The notes under the pieces: generated by a model
What the model was told of the DNA's origin: nothing
Database searches by the model: none
What the model saw: the letters and a program-made list of their open reading frames with translations, nothing else
DNA from: Cepaea nemoralis
Taxonomy: Eukaryota; Mollusca; Gastropoda; Stylommatophora; Helicidae
Length of the DNA: 64,000 bases
NCBI GenBank assembly: GCA_014155875.1
Contig: JACEFZ010015028.1
Coordinates: 1-64,000, forward strand
Direction of reading: 5' to 3'
In this document: positions 1 to 12,880 of the stretch, one piece after another
Layout of the letters: the number at the start of each line of letters is the position of its first letter
Numbering within the stretch: position 1 is the stretch's first letter
Translations under genes and position numbers: made by a program

Positions 1-21
1 AAAGAAGAATGGAAGATGTAG

Positions 22-475
22 TGTGTAACTTACTGGCACCTTGCCGTCATGATAGACGATAGTTTGTTACGCTGCTCTTACAAACAGGAATAATAACTAC
101 AACTCATGTCGGAGACCGGGAATGGAATTGAACCACTCCATAGCGCAAAGCCTGGGCTGAATTGTAGAAACCATGTGTTGTCCATATGTCCATATTGTAT
201 GATCCCTCTCTCGGCCTGCCTAGTTTACTCCAGAGGAAAGATAACACCAACACATTTGGAACAAGACAAGCTATAGAAACTGCCAAAACAGTAAAGCAAT
301 GGACTAACTGTCTGCCTGTCGAAGATTCGATTATAGACCTGTTGTTGACCAATACTTAGGGCCTGGATTTGCCCTGCCATGCCATTTAGTCTTTAGGTTG
401 CATTTTATCGCACAAGAAATAAAGCTGGTAACCTCTTAATTCTATTGTTATACTGTAACTTAGTCATATCTGACT
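22..475 (-). repeat. Rep-E dispersed repeat, copy 1
   Basis: The reverse complement matches segments at 14345-14585, 40562-41285 and 60722-61150. Shared landmarks are GATATGACTGAGCTAC-like near one end, a block around CTGGAGTGAACTAGGCAGG, then AGAGGTATAACTCCAT, and a terminal GTCTGTTAAGACG-like motif. This copy lacks part of the left half. It encodes nothing recognisable; the short minus-strand open frame here is simply the repeat. The class is unknown and no terminal inverted repeats are obvious. Confidence 0.7.
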
Positions 476-663
476 AACACCTGACAGGTAGTGGGTGACT
501 ATGGTTTGGAAATAAGAAACAAAAAATGAGAACAGCAGATAGAATTGGCAAAAATAAATTATATAATGACTGGAAATACCTAGCTTAAAAACCACAAGAT
601 TAGACTATATACAAGGATAAGTGCCATGAAGAAAATAATCAACCGAAATGACTACATGGTGAT

Positions 664-700
664 TATTAAAAGTGCTCCGCGGCGGAGCTTTTATTACTAA
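664..700. repeat. Hairpin-forming palindrome at LINE 1 left end
   Basis: The sequence reads TTAAAAGTGCTCCGC then GGCGGAGCTTTTATTACT, an imperfect inverted repeat with a GC-rich core and an A/T-rich outer stem. A 26 bp part of it (673-698) recurs in the same orientation at 3985-4010 with about 3 differences, so it marks both ends of the 3.3 kb LINE. Confidence 0.7.
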
Positions 701-886
701 CTTATGGCCAGTCAGTCTAGCAGACGATCCGGAGAGACGGATGGACCCTTTGGAAATACAGAGCGCTGCTGCAGCGCAGTTGTGGAAATGGCTCCACCGG
801 TGAATAGGTGGGGCCGACTGCAGACCGGGCTGACAGCCCCTAATGCTGTATAATGTCCTTGTCGCGTCTAATCAGAGTACAGGTAG

Positions 887-1483
887 ATGATTCTTGGATC
901 CTCCGAAAGGGGGGGGGGGGGAGAGAGAGAGAGAGAGAGGGAGAATGAAGGGTCCACTGGTGACCACACGTTGACGACCCTATCCATCCAACCGACCATG
1001 ACTTCAGCCCAAAGACCGGGCTGGCCAGGCATCTGTGGTAACAGCTTCGCTACCTTCCGGGGAATGAGAATTCACGCTGGACGAAAGAAGTGCGAGAGTA
1101 CGTCCCAGGAGGCACGAGAGCGCTCTCGTGAACGGGATATACATATGACGTCAGAGAATCTCAGCCAGGAAGAACCCCACAGTGCTGAGAAGACTCAAGT
1201 CGATGTCCCCTGTGAAGCACCCCAGCAACCCTCCGAGAATCCCAGGGTGAAGATAAAGTTCCCCAATGCCACCAAGACTGCAGAGTTGGCACAATTAGAT
1301 GAAATGTTGTCCCGTGTTTTAGAGGAAGAACTAAACCACAAGTTCCTTGAAGAGAAATTGCTAAAGTTCGGAGAAATTGTATACCTCCACTCGCTGATTC
1401 AATTTGGTTGCAGCGAGAAGACGGAAGTAGCTAGCCCACAGAAGACCAGGCGGCAGAAGCTGCTGGAGGAAGTAAGAACATAG
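887..1483 (+). pseudogene. LINE 1 N-terminal zinc-finger region
   Basis: The open frame contains ICGNSFATFRGMRIHAGRKKC-type sequence at about residues 49-69. This resembles the nucleic-acid-binding finger (Cys, Phe, Gly-Leu/Met-Arg-x-His, Cys) at the N-terminus of many LINE polyproteins. Only one Cys is visible on the proximal side, so a metal ligand seems to be lost. A Ser/Glu/Pro-rich linker follows, then a charged helical stretch. The first residues are read from the (G)n(GA)n repeat and are unlikely to be genuine; the methionine near 998 is the better start. The frame ends at 1483 and related sequence resumes in another frame near 1500, so the polyprotein is broken here. Confidence 0.6.
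897..941 (+). repeat. (G)n(GA)n simple repeat
   Basis: A run of about 14 G followed by GA repeats in the 5' region of LINE 1. It lies within the nominal open frame but upstream of the recognisable zinc-finger part, so real coding probably starts downstream, near 998. Confidence 0.9.
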
Positions 1484-1537
1484 AGGAAAGCTGCTCGGAA
1501 ACGGTATAGAACAGCAGCCGACCATGAGAAAGAAGGC

Positions 1538-3262
1538 TTGCGCCAGGTGTGGAAACATCTCAAATCCAGGCACAGTGCCATATACCGAGCGGAACGGTTC
1601 TGCAGGAACAGGTGGACAAACCGAAAGGAACGTGAGAGATTCTTCCGGGAACCATACAAGTTTGCACTGGACTTGTTCGAACAGCCGCTATCCGGCATCC
1701 TCAATGTCAGCAAAGAGGAGCTGGAGAACCACCTCGAGACGACGTACTCCGACGCCCAGCGGGACGTCCCACTTGGAGAAATTAAAGGGCTCAAATGGCC
1801 GGAGAAACCATCAGTGGAGTTGAATACCATACCTCCGATGTGGAGCGAGGTGGTTGCGGTGATAAAGAAAGCATGTGGAAAGTCGGCACCAGGCCCAACG
1901 GTGTGCCTTACATGCCCGAATGTCCTTAAGAAACTATACAGGCTACTGAGATCCGCGTGGAAACAAAAACATATCAGCACGCAGTGGAAGAAAGCCAACG
2001 GAATCTACATTCCCAAAGAGCAAGACTCAGCCAGTGTTGCCCAATTCAGGCCGATCTCTCTTCTGAACGTCGAGGGGAAAATATTCTTCTGTCATGGCGA
2101 GCCGAATCACGAAATACTTGATGAGTAACAAGTACGTTGACACGTTGGTTCAAAAAAGGGGGATACCTGGTGTCTCCGGGTGTCTAGAACACGGCACCAT
2201 GATCTGGGAAGTCATCCAGTGAGCGAAGATGAAGAAGAAGGAACTCCACGTAATATGGTTGGATCTGGCCAACGCGTATGGGTCAGTGCCCCACCAAATC
2301 TTGTGGCATGCACTCAAAGCTTATCACGTGCCCGAGAACATTACGGAAAAGCTTATGCTTCTCTCTCCGTTTCTTGACCAAGACGTTCACGGTCAGATGG
2401 ATCGACCTGTAGGTGGGTGTTGCCATGGTATGTACGATTTCGCCGATACTAGCTTACATTTGTCATGGCCATGGAGGTCATCCTGGATGCGGCATCCGGC
2501 TACGCACACTGTCCGAAACTCGGCGAGGAACGGAACATTTCACCGCTGAAGGCCTTCATGGACGATACGACAATCCCGACACCAAAGGAGAGTAATGGCA
2601 GCAGTATCCTCCACAGACTGGACGATCTGATTCGCTGGTGCAGGATGAGCTTCAATCCCAAGATATCGAGAAGCCGCCTGTCGATCGTGAAGGGTAGAGT
2701 GGCGGAAAGGTTGTTCATGGTTGATGGACAAGCGATTCCCACGGTGATAGAGGAGCAGATAAAGAGTCTCGGTCGTTTGCACAATTCAACCCCGACGGAC
2801 AGGAACGCGGTGGTACAGATGCAAGAAGTATTGGTGAATGGTCTGCGTACCATCGATCAAAGCAGACTGATAGGCACATTCAAATTATGGTGCCTCCAAT
2901 TCATGCTTATTCCGAAGCTCATGTGGCCGTTGTTAATATATGATATAGGCACGACCACAGTGAAAGCAATGGAGGGGGAAATAAGCAGTTACATAAGGAA
3001 GTGGCTTGGAACACCACCTTCCCTCACGACTGTCGCATTATATTGCAAGCAGAGCAAGCTCGTCCTCCCGTTCTCGTCCTTCATGGGAGAAATGAAAGTC
3101 GGAAAAGCCAGAATCGCGATGATGCTGTACGAGTCTCTACATAAAATGGCCGGTACCTCAGGCCCCGCTCTGCTAATTGGAAGAAAGTGGAAAGCCGTCA
3201 GCGCCGTCGAAGATACTCAGACAGCACTCCAGCTGAAGGAGGTCATGGGCCACACCCAGTGA
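1538..3262 (+). pseudogene. LINE 1 reverse transcriptase, frameshifted
   Basis: RT fragments lie in successive frames. At 1830-2070 there is a segment with SAPGP, then FRPISLLNVEGKIFF (RT motifs 1-2). At 2229-2400, HVIWLDLANAYGSVPH carries the first catalytic Asp (motif A). At 2405-2500, in a shifted frame, is the CTISP motif (motif B). At 2550-2570, FMDDT is the motif C catalytic pair. Thumb-like sequence follows to 3262 with SLGR and LKLWCLQF-type blocks. In-frame stops (for example TGA near 2219) and a shift near 2440-2465 make it non-functional. Both catalytic aspartate positions survive, so the decay is moderate. Confidence 0.8.
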
Positions 3263-3298
3263 GACTGAAGGCGTTTCGGTTACCATGATAGAGACCCG

Positions 3299-3685
3299 AT
3301 GTGGTCTAAGGCGACGACCAAGGAACGCAGAGATATGGTGGTCCGGGAGATCCGTAGAGGAGAGGATGACGAAAGAGTCTACGTGGCTGCCAAACAGGCG
3401 CAGCAGGCCCAGTTGATGTCATGGGAAGAGATAGTGCAGAGATCTCTTACCTGGAATGAAATATGGCGTATGGCACCACTGCGCTTAAGTTTCGTCGTCC
3501 GATCCCTCTGCGATGCCTTTCCATCAGCTGCCAACTTGGTCAAGTGGGGTAAGCCACCTATCCGTCCTGTTCCCTCCGTAAAAAGGTTCAAACAGCAGAG
3601 CTCGTATAGGCTTCCTAGTAGAGTGCGGCGCCGTGAACCGAGCACGAAGAAGGAACATGGCAACGGAGACGTATGGAGGCGATAG
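3299..3685 (+). pseudogene. LINE 1 C-terminal domain fragment
   Basis: The frame begins WSKATTKERRDMVVREIRR and continues through WEEIVQRSLTWNEIWRM to LSFVVRSLCDAFPSAANLVKWG. These blocks resemble the conserved tail that follows the RT in this LINE group, where a Cys/His cluster normally comes next. Here the cluster is not recognisable because the frame changes near 3560, where Ser/Arg-rich sequence begins. It belongs to the polyprotein broken at 3262. Family resemblance is from general knowledge; the domain's job in this element is not shown by the sequence. Confidence 0.6.
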
Positions 3686-3984
3686 AGGCCGTGGCTGAGG
3701 AAGAAGCAGGCTCCCCATGACCACAGGTTCAAAGGGGCAAGCACAGGCTGCACGGACTCGTCTCCCGTTTGGAGGGGAGGTTTGAGAGTGGACATGATAA
3801 CGGCTAAGGGACAAGCACAACAACAAGGACAACGAAATCGACCGATGTTCCCACACAGCAGGGGAAAGACGCCCGGAGTCATGACCCGGACGGGACCACT
3901 CCCAGAGAGTGTAAAGAGTACAATGGTCCTAAGCACTTAGTGAAGGGGGTAAATTTCTGACGATCAGAAGACCCCTGCCGTGTT

Positions 3985-4010
3985 TGCTCCTCGGCGGAGT
4001 TTTAATTACT
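3985..4010 (+). repeat. LINE 1 right-end direct repeat
   Basis: TGCTCCTCGGCGGAG followed by TTTTAATTACT matches 673-698 at about 23 of 26 positions. It could be the shared 5'/3' terminal motif of the family, a long diverged target duplication, or the tail of an upstream tandem copy. Confidence 0.65.
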
Positions 4011-5231
4011 AAAAGTTATAGAAATGCGTTATTAATGTGAAGATTGTGTTTATCGCGAACTTACTGTAACAGTGATCACATCCCACTGTGTGGACAAATA
4101 AAAAAAGGTTAAGAGGCATGAAACTTAATAAAGTTATTCTGAAAGCAGACAAAGAATTTTAACAATGATACAGAAAGATTGTGAAAAACAGACACTGTGA
4201 AATAACTATATATAAAGAATGCATGAACAATGGGACATGCTAAAAGATTCCAGTCATCAAAAGTGCAAATATATATTACTGGAGAGAAGACAACAAGCTA
4301 AGAAGAAATGGATGATTGAAGAAATATTTAAGTTGATGGACAAAGGAAAATAAAGTAAAAATAACAAAGAAGAATATGATAAGATATATAAAGAAATAAC
4401 ATAAAGTGTGTAAAGGCTAAAGAAAATTAGTGAAGCGAGCAATGCAACAAAACTGAATTACACAGTTTGTTTGAAAACAAAAACAGAAAACTTATTATTG
4501 GAAGAAGTTGCCATAATAAAGAGATGGAATGAATACATAAAACAGTTATATGGTGGGGAATTAGCAGACTTAAAAGTAAAAATAAATTAGAATGTTAACT
4601 TATAATAAAAGAACAAATCACTCATGCTATCAAGCATATGAAGAAAACACAACCGTGCCATATTGAATAACCATAGAAGAGTTAGAAGTACTGGGATAAT
4701 TTGCAGAAGAAATATTTTAAAAATATTGAATGGTATTTATAGCATGAATACATATCTAGTGTAGTGCTGAAATCTGTTTTTATAACTCAATAAAAAGACC
4801 AGAACTAACTGAATGCGAAAAAAATTCGTAAAATCAATCGTATAACTGTGTCACTAAACGTCTATTCATTATTATAATGAGAAGAACATGACAGAAATTA
4901 AAGATGGAAAATTGGTGAAAAATCTTGGAAGGAACGGTATAAATAATGAAACATAAATAAATAAGGCGACATAGGCATTACGAACTGTAATAGATAGATC
5001 ATGGATACACAGGAAGGCATACTCGTGTGTATTGAAAGATTATACAAAGCTATTTGACAAAGTGAAACATGATGAAATGATCAACATGTTGGAACAATTT
5101 AAAATTGGTGTGAAGATATCAGAATAGTAAATAATATTTATCGAAACATGTAGCGGCAGTTAAATGGAAAATAAAGAAGGCAATTATGAACAGATAAAGC
5201 AAAGATTACGATAAGAATGTCTTTTGTCGCC

Positions 5232-5241
5232 GGATCTCTCG

Positions 5242-5316
<75 letters not shown>

Positions 5317-5330
5317 ACTTTCTCTCTCTC
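5232..5330 (+). repeat. (CT)n microsatellite
   Basis: About 100 bp of CT repeats with a few interruptions. It appears to have expanded from the Ser/Leu codons of the RTE RT sequence in which it sits. Confidence 0.95.
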
Positions 5331-5501
5331 TCATTATTGATCACTGGGACGCGACGACAACGAGTTTGCCGATATAACAAAGTGTAATAACAATGTGTTA
5401 TGACACATTACTAATAGCTGAAAATGCAAAGGATCTTAAACTTGAAAGAGTGTAATAAAAGTGGTAAACTGAATATCAGGAGAGCAGAAACAATAGATAC
5501 A

Positions 5502-5722
5502 TCTCCGTGGCGAAGTAGTTACGCCGCCTGTCGCTCGCTCCGAAGGTTGTGGGTTCGATTCCACCCTACGTCGTTTGGTGGAATCGAGACTCACGGGGGT
5601 CGTCCCTGGAGCTACGGAGTTCGTGCTTTGTGCAAAGCTTTCTTCAGGCCGGCCTACGGAAAGAGACCGACCATATGGGATAAAACCCAATGCAGTGAAG
5701 TCGACCTTGTTGCCCGTTAAAA
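5502..5722 (+). mobile_element. SINE-A (tRNA-derived), copy at 5.5 kb
   Basis: The head carries a pol III A box (TGGCGAAGTAGTTACGCC) and a B box (GGTTCGATTCC), about 40 bp apart as in a tRNA with a short variable arm. The body contains GGAGCTACGGAGTTCGTGC, GGAAAGAGACCGACCATATG and AATGCAGTGAAGTCGACC. At least six further copies lie in this window in both orientations. It is inserted in RTE-like LINE sequence. I saw no clear target-site duplication. Confidence 0.85.
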
Positions 5723-6099
5723 ACTCTTGTGTTTAGTTATACCCAAGAAAAGATAACACTGCAGTGTTTTGTAACAATAGAGGGGGAAAGGATTAACTAA
5801 GTTCATACATTAAAATACGTATGGGCAATCATAACATCAGATGGAAGACGCACAATAGAGAATAAGAGGGTGAGGAAAGTGCTAGTAAATGTTACATTCC
5901 ATAATATGGAAAGTACCGTATACAAGAAGACATTATCATTGAATGTCAGAAAGAGAGTACTGAAATATTATATAGAACCTGTGTCGCTATGAGATAGCGT
6001 CGGCAAGATTTTCGGTCTTATCTGAGACGGCAATAAAGCAATGTTATCTACCCCAGCATCAGGGAGATATATAATACACCCAAGTTCTTATTTTGTAAA

Positions 6100-6290
6100 A
6101 AATATTTCTGCTGCAGAGTTGAGCCAGGTCTACTCTAGTTATAGGTAGACATCGTACATCTACGAACTCCGTATCTCCAGAGACGACCCCCCATGAGTCT
6201 CCGAATAATTGCACATGTAATACGAAGGATGTATCCCGAAATCGAACCCACACTTTCCAGAGCAGGCAGAGTAATCACATCGCCATGGAA
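6100..6290 (-). mobile_element. SINE-A, diverged copy
   Basis: Reverse-complement landmarks are present: ACGAACTCCGTA, ATCGAACCCACA (B box) and CATCGCCATGGA (A box region). The 3' body is poorly conserved. Confidence 0.6.
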
Positions 6291-6848
6291 ACTCCCTCAG
6301 TATCACTACCAACGATTTTACTGTACACATTAACATCACATTGTCACAGATACATTTCTACATTACTTCTGTATCTTAGTGACCTTTCTGTGTATGGATG
6401 GAAAACACGGGGCACTCCCAAGATTCATTTGCAATTTGTTATCGAAAGAAGAAAAGTTATCCCTGCATCACACCCATTCTAACTTCACATACGCCATTGC
6501 CACCTGTCATTTTGTAAGAGCAAATGCTTGCCGGAAACACAATAGGTCATATTCTTCTCGGATTTCAGTGATCAATGAGTATTTGATTGGCACTGGGTCC
6601 AACACTATCCATTTATTTTCCTCGCACTGCTCTATTGATCTGCCACCCCGAGTTACGCACTTTTTTGTCTCTTCGGGGCTAGGTCTCAGTGGAACGTGGA
6701 ATCAAATTTGCTCCTGTGCTGGACAAGCACACGAGAAGGTGTAGTAAAGATACACACTATCAGGCTACTCTCGGTTTAAATAGCTTGGGCAGCATTTACA
6801 TACTGCTACAGGAAATTAAACACACGTATGTTAGCTCAGAGTGGAGTG
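6291..6848. other. No recognisable gene
   Basis: Unique-looking sequence between a SINE-A and the first (ATCT)n array. The short open frames have no family signal that I can recognise. Confidence 0.5.
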
Positions 6849-7181
<333 letters not shown>

Positions 7182-8399
7182 CTTATTGTTGACAACCAAT
7201 CAGGATTTCGACCAAAATATTCTTGCCATACGGCCCTAACAAACATGATAGAAAATTGGCACCAGAATATAAACAACAACAGTCTATGTGGAACTGTGTT
7301 TATTGATTTCAAGAAAGCATTTGATATGATAGACCATGTTATTTTAATTAAAAAACTTGAGACAATGAAAATTGGCCCTAATGTAGTCACTCTAATATCA
7401 TCTTTTCTATCAAACAGAAAGCAAGTAGTATCACATAATAAATGTCTGTCTCATACCACTACCTTCAATATTGGAGTACCGCAAGGCTCTATTCTTGGCC
7501 CTCTATTGTTTGCCATATATATTAACGATCTACGTTTGCATCTTACGTCGTCCTGCAATCTATTTGCAGACGACTGTACAGTGTACACAAATGCAGAAAA
7601 CTGTATCTTATTTGAGTCGTCTTTACAACAAGAATTAAATAATGTAGTTAGGTGGAGCTATTCAAACCGTATGCAAATTAACATCACTAAAACAAAATCA
7701 ATGTTACTAACAACCAGACAAAGACTTCAAACTCTAAGCTCACACACATCACTTCAACTTCACATCGATAACATTCCAGTAGAAAGTGTAATTGAGCACA
7801 AAACATTAGGCATAATCATTGATAGAAACCTAACCTTTAATTCCCACGTTCAAGCGCTTATTAAACAAACAGCGAAAAAAGTCTACCAACTCGCCAAAAT
7901 TAAAAATTTCCTTGATGAGGACACAAGGAAACTATTCTATACTTCTCATATACAGACACACTTTGACTACTGCTCTACAATCTGGGACGGTTGTTCTAAT
8001 TCAAACACCAAGCGACTTTACTCACTCCAGAAACGGGCCATGAGTCTAATTTATAACAAACATTTATCTGACAATCCTAGCCTGTATAAACGCCTTCAGT
8101 TACTACCACTCCGCAAACGCCTGCTTTTCAATAAAGCTAAACTAATTCACAAAATCCTGCATCGGAATGCCCCAAATTACCTTTGGCCATTGTTTAAATA
8201 TAATGCTAGACACAGTAAACGTTTAAATATATTACACATTCCGAAGCCTAGGATTGACTTATACAAAACAAGCTTAACGTACTCTGCAGCTCAGCTGTGG
8301 AACAATCTTCCACAAGAAATCAAAGACATCACCAATCCCTATTCATATAATCGCAAATTACTCGAACACTATCTCAGTACGGATTATCTTTCCCCTTAA
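7182..8399 (+). CDS. LINE 2 reverse transcriptase, C-terminal 405 residues
   Basis: This is the longest undamaged RT frame in the window. RT blocks in order: QSGFRPKYSCHTAL; TVFIDFKKAFDMIDH (motif A aspartate); GVPQGSILGPLLF (motif B); LFADDCTVYTN (motif C FADD); then LGIIIDRNLTF and the thumb region. The C-terminal part has [23 protein letters not shown] and SLTYSAAQLWNNLP, blocks typical of mobile-element RTs of this group. No stop or frameshift occurs down to the TAA at 8397-8399. The N-terminus, including any endonuclease, is missing, so the protein cannot work alone. The upstream frame continues into the microsatellite, so no true start codon exists here. Confidence 0.85.
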   Translation, partial: LIVDNQSGFRPKYSCHTALTNMIENWHQNINNNSLCGTVFIDFKKAFDMIDHVILIKKLETMKIGPNVVTLISSFLSNRKQVVSHNKCLSHTTTFNIGVPQGSILGPLLFAIYINDLRLHLTSSCNLFADDCTVYTNAENCILFESSLQQELNNVVRWSYSNRMQINITKTKSMLLTTRQRLQTLSSHTSLQLHIDNIPVESVIEHKTLGIIIDRNLTFNSHVQALIKQTAKKVYQLAKIKNFLDEDTRKLFYTSHIQTHFDYCSTIWDGCSNSNTKRLYSLQKRAMSLIYNKHLSDNPSLYKRLQLLPLRKRLLFNKAKLIHKILHRNAPNYLWPLFKYNARHSKRLNILHIPKPRIDLYKTSLTYSAAQLWNNLPQEIKDITNPYSYNRKLLEHYLSTDYLSP

Positions 8400-8708
8400 T
8401 AATAGAGATAATAATAATAATAACAAAACCCTAGTATAACAGCCAGTCCCCTTTTGGTAGGTCAGTATATTCCACATGGCTAATAACAAGTGTCAGACCA
8501 TTATCTAATATTACCGTGTCGTGTAGTTTTGATGTTCGCATTTTGCCCATGCCTTTATAATGCATATCTTTTATATTGTTGCTGTTCTCTGTTAGCCTTG
8601 AATGATGTGTGAATGAAATAATGTATGAAAGAGAGTGATAGAAGGGCAGAATGTTAGACGGGCCTGCGTGCCCAATTCTTAACCCTTTGAAAATAAAATA
8701 AAGTTTGT
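7182..8708 (+). mobile_element. LINE 2, 5'-truncated, with TCTA-repeat tail
   Basis: The element starts inside the RT, directly after a microsatellite. It runs through the stop at 8399 and a 310 bp 3' untranslated region with AATAAAATAAAG, and ends in (TCTA)n. Related 3' ends follow at 8883, 9918 and 10969. The RT resembles Jockey/CR1-group elements; the exact clade is not determined. Confidence 0.85.
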
Positions 8709-8882
<174 letters not shown>

Positions 8883-9680
8883 TGATGAGGACACAAGGAA
8901 ACTATTCTATACTTCTCATATACAGACAAACTTTGACTACTACTCCACAATCTGGGACGGTTGTTCTAATTCAAACACCAAGCGACATTACTCACTCCAG
9001 AAACGGGCCATGAGTCTAATTTATAGCAATCATTTATCTGACAATCCTAGCCTGTATAAACGCCTTCAGTTACTACCATTCCGCAAACGCCTGCTTTTCA
9101 ATAAAGCTAAACTAATTCACAAAATCCTGCATCGGAATGCCCCAAATTACCTTTGGCCATTGTTTAAATATAATGCTAGACACAGTAAACGTTTAAATAT
9201 ACTACACATTCCGAAGCCTAGGATTGACTTATACAAAACAAGCTTAACGTACTCTGCAGCTCAGCTGTGGAACAATCTTCCACAAGAAATCAAAGACATC
9301 ACCAATCCCTATTCATATAATCGCAAATTACTTCGAACACTATCTCAGTACGGATTATCCTTCCCCCTTAATAATAGAGATAATAATAATAATAACAAAA
9401 CCGTAGTATAACAGCCAGTCCCCTGTTTGTAGGCCAGTATATTCCACATGGCTAATAACAAGTGTCAGACCATTATCTAATATTACTGTGTCGTGTAGTT
9501 TTGATGTTCGCATATTGCCCATGCCTTTATAATGCATATCTTTTATATTGTTGCTGTTCTCTGTTAGCCTTGAATGATGTGTGAATGAAATAATGTATGA
9601 AAGAGAGTGATAGAAGGGCAGAATGTTAGATGGGCCTGCGTGCCCAATTCTTAACCCTTTGAAAATAAAATAAAGTTTGT
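8883..9680 (+). pseudogene. LINE 2 3'-end copy 2
   Basis: Begins GATGAGGACACAAGGAAAC directly after the microsatellite and is nearly identical to 7913-8708. The RT C-terminal frame is open from 8884, but one extra base near 9331 (CTTCGAACAC against CTCGAACAC) shifts the frame before the normal end. The 3' untranslated region is intact and again ends in (TCTA)n. Confidence 0.9.
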
Positions 9681-9917
<237 letters not shown>

Positions 9918-10707
9918 TGATAAGGACACAAGGAAACTATTCTATACTTCTCATATACAGACACACTTTGACTACTGCTCCACAATCTGGGACGGTTGTT
10001 CTAATTCAAACACCAAGCGACTTTACTCACTTCAGAAACGGGCCATGAGTCTAATTTATAGCAAACATTTATCTGACAATCCTAGCCTGTATAACCGCCT
10101 TCAGTTACTACCATTCCGCAAACGCCTGCTTTTCAATAAAGCTAAACTAATTCACAAAATCCTGCATCGGAATGCCCCAAATTACCTTTGGCCATTGTTT
10201 AAATATAATGCTAGACACAGTAAACGTTTAAATATACTACACATTCCGAAGCCTAGGATTGACTTATACAAAACAAGCTTAACGTACTCTGCAGCTCAGC
10301 TGTGGAACAATCTTCCACAAGAAATCAAAGACATCACCAATCCCTATTCATATAATCGCAAATTATTCGAACACTATCTCAATACGGATTACCTTCCCCC
10401 TTAATAATAGAGATAATAATAATAATAACAAAACCGTAGTATAACAGCCAGTCCCCTTTTGGTAGGCCAGTATATTCCACATGGCTAATAACAAGTGTCA
10501 GACCATTATCTAATATTACTGTGTCGTGTAGTTTTGATGTTCGCATTTTGCCCATGCCTTTATAATGCATATCTTTTATATTGTTGCTGTTCTTTGTTAG
10601 CCTTGAATGATGTGTGAATGAAATAATGTATGAAAGAGAGTGATAGAAGGGCAGAATGTTAGACGGGCCTGCGTGCCCAATTCTTAACCCTTTGAAAATA
10701 AAGTTTG
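9918..10707 (+). pseudogene. LINE 2 3'-end copy 3
   Basis: Begins GATAAGGACACAAGGAAAC, at exactly the same internal position as copy 2. The RT C-terminal frame is open to the normal stop at 10404. Its 3' untranslated region lacks one AATAA unit present in copies 1 and 2. Confidence 0.9.
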
Positions 10708-10968
<261 letters not shown>

Positions 10969-11112
10969 TGCATTGTTTATGTTTACAAAATTCATGTGAC
11001 AATGTTTTTTTCCTATGCACTGTTGATGAAAGAAAGCTGAGTGAGTGGAAGGGCCGAATGTAAGACGGGCCTGCGTGCCCAATTTGTTACTCTTTGAAAA
11101 TAAAGTATGTTC
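10969..11112 (+). mobile_element. Short LINE tail related to LINE 2
   Basis: The last part contains AGACGGGCCTGCGTGCCCAA and CTTTGAAAATAAAGT, matching LINE 2 3' ends. The first 80 bp differ, so this is a related subfamily tail. It again ends in (TCTA)n. Confidence 0.75.
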
Positions 11113-11550
<438 letters not shown>

Positions 11551-12544
11551 TGCCTAACAACTTACCTACAAAGCTTTACTAGTTAATCAATATGTTATTT
11601 ATATCACCATGTTGGTTTTAAAATCTTATCCACAGTGTAATTAACCATATGTAAGTTTCCGTGACTGTGTTAGATGAAATCAGGATTTCGCTGTGAAATG
11701 TCATGTTAAGAAATCTCATTACTTCACCAATTGTCGATAGACAACAACATGATATTTAGCCTTGCGTTGTTATTCTGAGATAAATTACCACATGCGCTTC
11801 AGACCAAGGCTTGACCTTTTGTTTATTATTGCCACAACTAGTGGAGTGGAACATTCTATCTATTGATACAGTGTCTTCAAGCTTAATCGCTATCAAAATG
11901 TAAAAAAAGGCAAAGCTGGTCTAAAAGTAGCGTGTACATCAGCCCAACTTCAGAAAGCTTCTACATCTTCAACATCAACTTCAACCAATCAACAAGTAGA
12001 TATTGAATGCGACCTGGACAGACATAATAACTCAATAATCAGTTGTTTTGGTTTTACAATCTGATCACTGTGCCAAAAATACTTCACATTGAAACATGTC
12101 TTGCTTGGTTAAAGAGCACAGTCAAAACACTTGTCGTGGAGTTATTCAGTCCTCAAAAAACTGGCTGAAAGAGTTTATTATTGTCAACACCTCCACAATT
12201 GTTTCAATATTTAAATTCTTCTTCAAAACGAAATCCATCTCTTCAGGGAATAGAATGAAACTTTGAAAACATCCGTCCATGCCTTAATGTTAAATAGTGC
12301 AGTCACCTGATGAAAGTGAACAGACAGACACTATTCATGAAGCTGTAGAGATGTGTATGACTAATAAATGTTTGTCACATAACGACATTCAGAAAGAGTC
12401 TATTGAGAACAACACTACTCAGACGGTAGAGAGCATCCTTTTCGTATACCCAACTGGGGAGCATGTACACAACAGCAACTGAATATGACTCACGGAGCTT
12501 ATCGGCGGCCACCTCCATGCACCAACAGTTTTAAAACTCTAGAA
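11551..12544. other. No recognisable gene
   Basis: A/T-rich sequence without a family signal on either strand. Confidence 0.5.
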
Positions 12545-12880
12545 CCAGATATCATTATATTTTAAGCTCTGTAGCCATACATCCTCACTAGCCAACTATT
12601 TCTGTGTTTTAAGCTCTATATATTCTTAGGTTGTATAAAAGCTCCCTAGTCATATATTCCTACGTTGTAAAGCTCTACTGCTATGCATTCTTAGTTTTTA
12701 AGCTTTACATGCTCAATAGCCAAATATCCCTGTGTTTTTAAGCATGATAACAATGTATTCGTAGAATGTATTGCAGCTCTCTAGCCATATATTCTTAGGT
12801 TGTAAATCTGTATAGCCATATATTCTTGGGTTGTAAATCTACATAGCCATATATTTTTAGGTTGTAAATCTGTAATGGCA
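12545..12880 (+). repeat. Degenerate tandem repeat, unit about 32 bp
   Basis: Repeated variants of TAGCCATATATTCTTAGG followed by TTGTAAATCTGTA. The right-hand units are the most regular (three near-copies at 12780-12880); the left is decayed and shows only AAGCTCT...GCCA...TTCTTAG echoes. Confidence 0.75.

Larger units (their letters stand above)
672..4010 (+). mobile_element. LINE 1: near full-length non-LTR retrotransposon with zinc finger and RT
   Basis: A roughly 3.3 kb unit bounded by two near-identical 26 bp motifs. In order it holds a 5' untranslated part (about 700-960), a zinc-finger-like N-terminus, an RT with its catalytic aspartates, a conserved C-terminal domain, and a 3' untranslated part. 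The frames are broken, so it is a dead copy. No APE-type endonuclease was seen upstream of the RT. That would fit a lineage whose nuclease lies after the RT, but I cannot name the clade from sequence reading alone. Confidence 0.75.
4440..5995 (+). mobile_element. RTE-like LINE, highly degenerate, split by SINE-A
   Basis: RT remnants can be read in pieces: AIKHMKK-type sequence near 4625-4650, and DYTKLFDKVKHDEMINML with the motif A aspartate near 5040-5090. The 3' domain (ITSDGRRTIE-type, then SLNVRKRVLKYYIEPV-type) is near 5830-5990. The same family is better preserved at 13666-14271 and 24045-25200. Many stops. A long (CT)n expansion sits where LLSPDLFS-type sequence is expected, and a SINE-A copy interrupts it at 5502-5722. 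The interval 4011-4440 is A-rich and probably the decayed upstream part. Confidence 0.65.
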
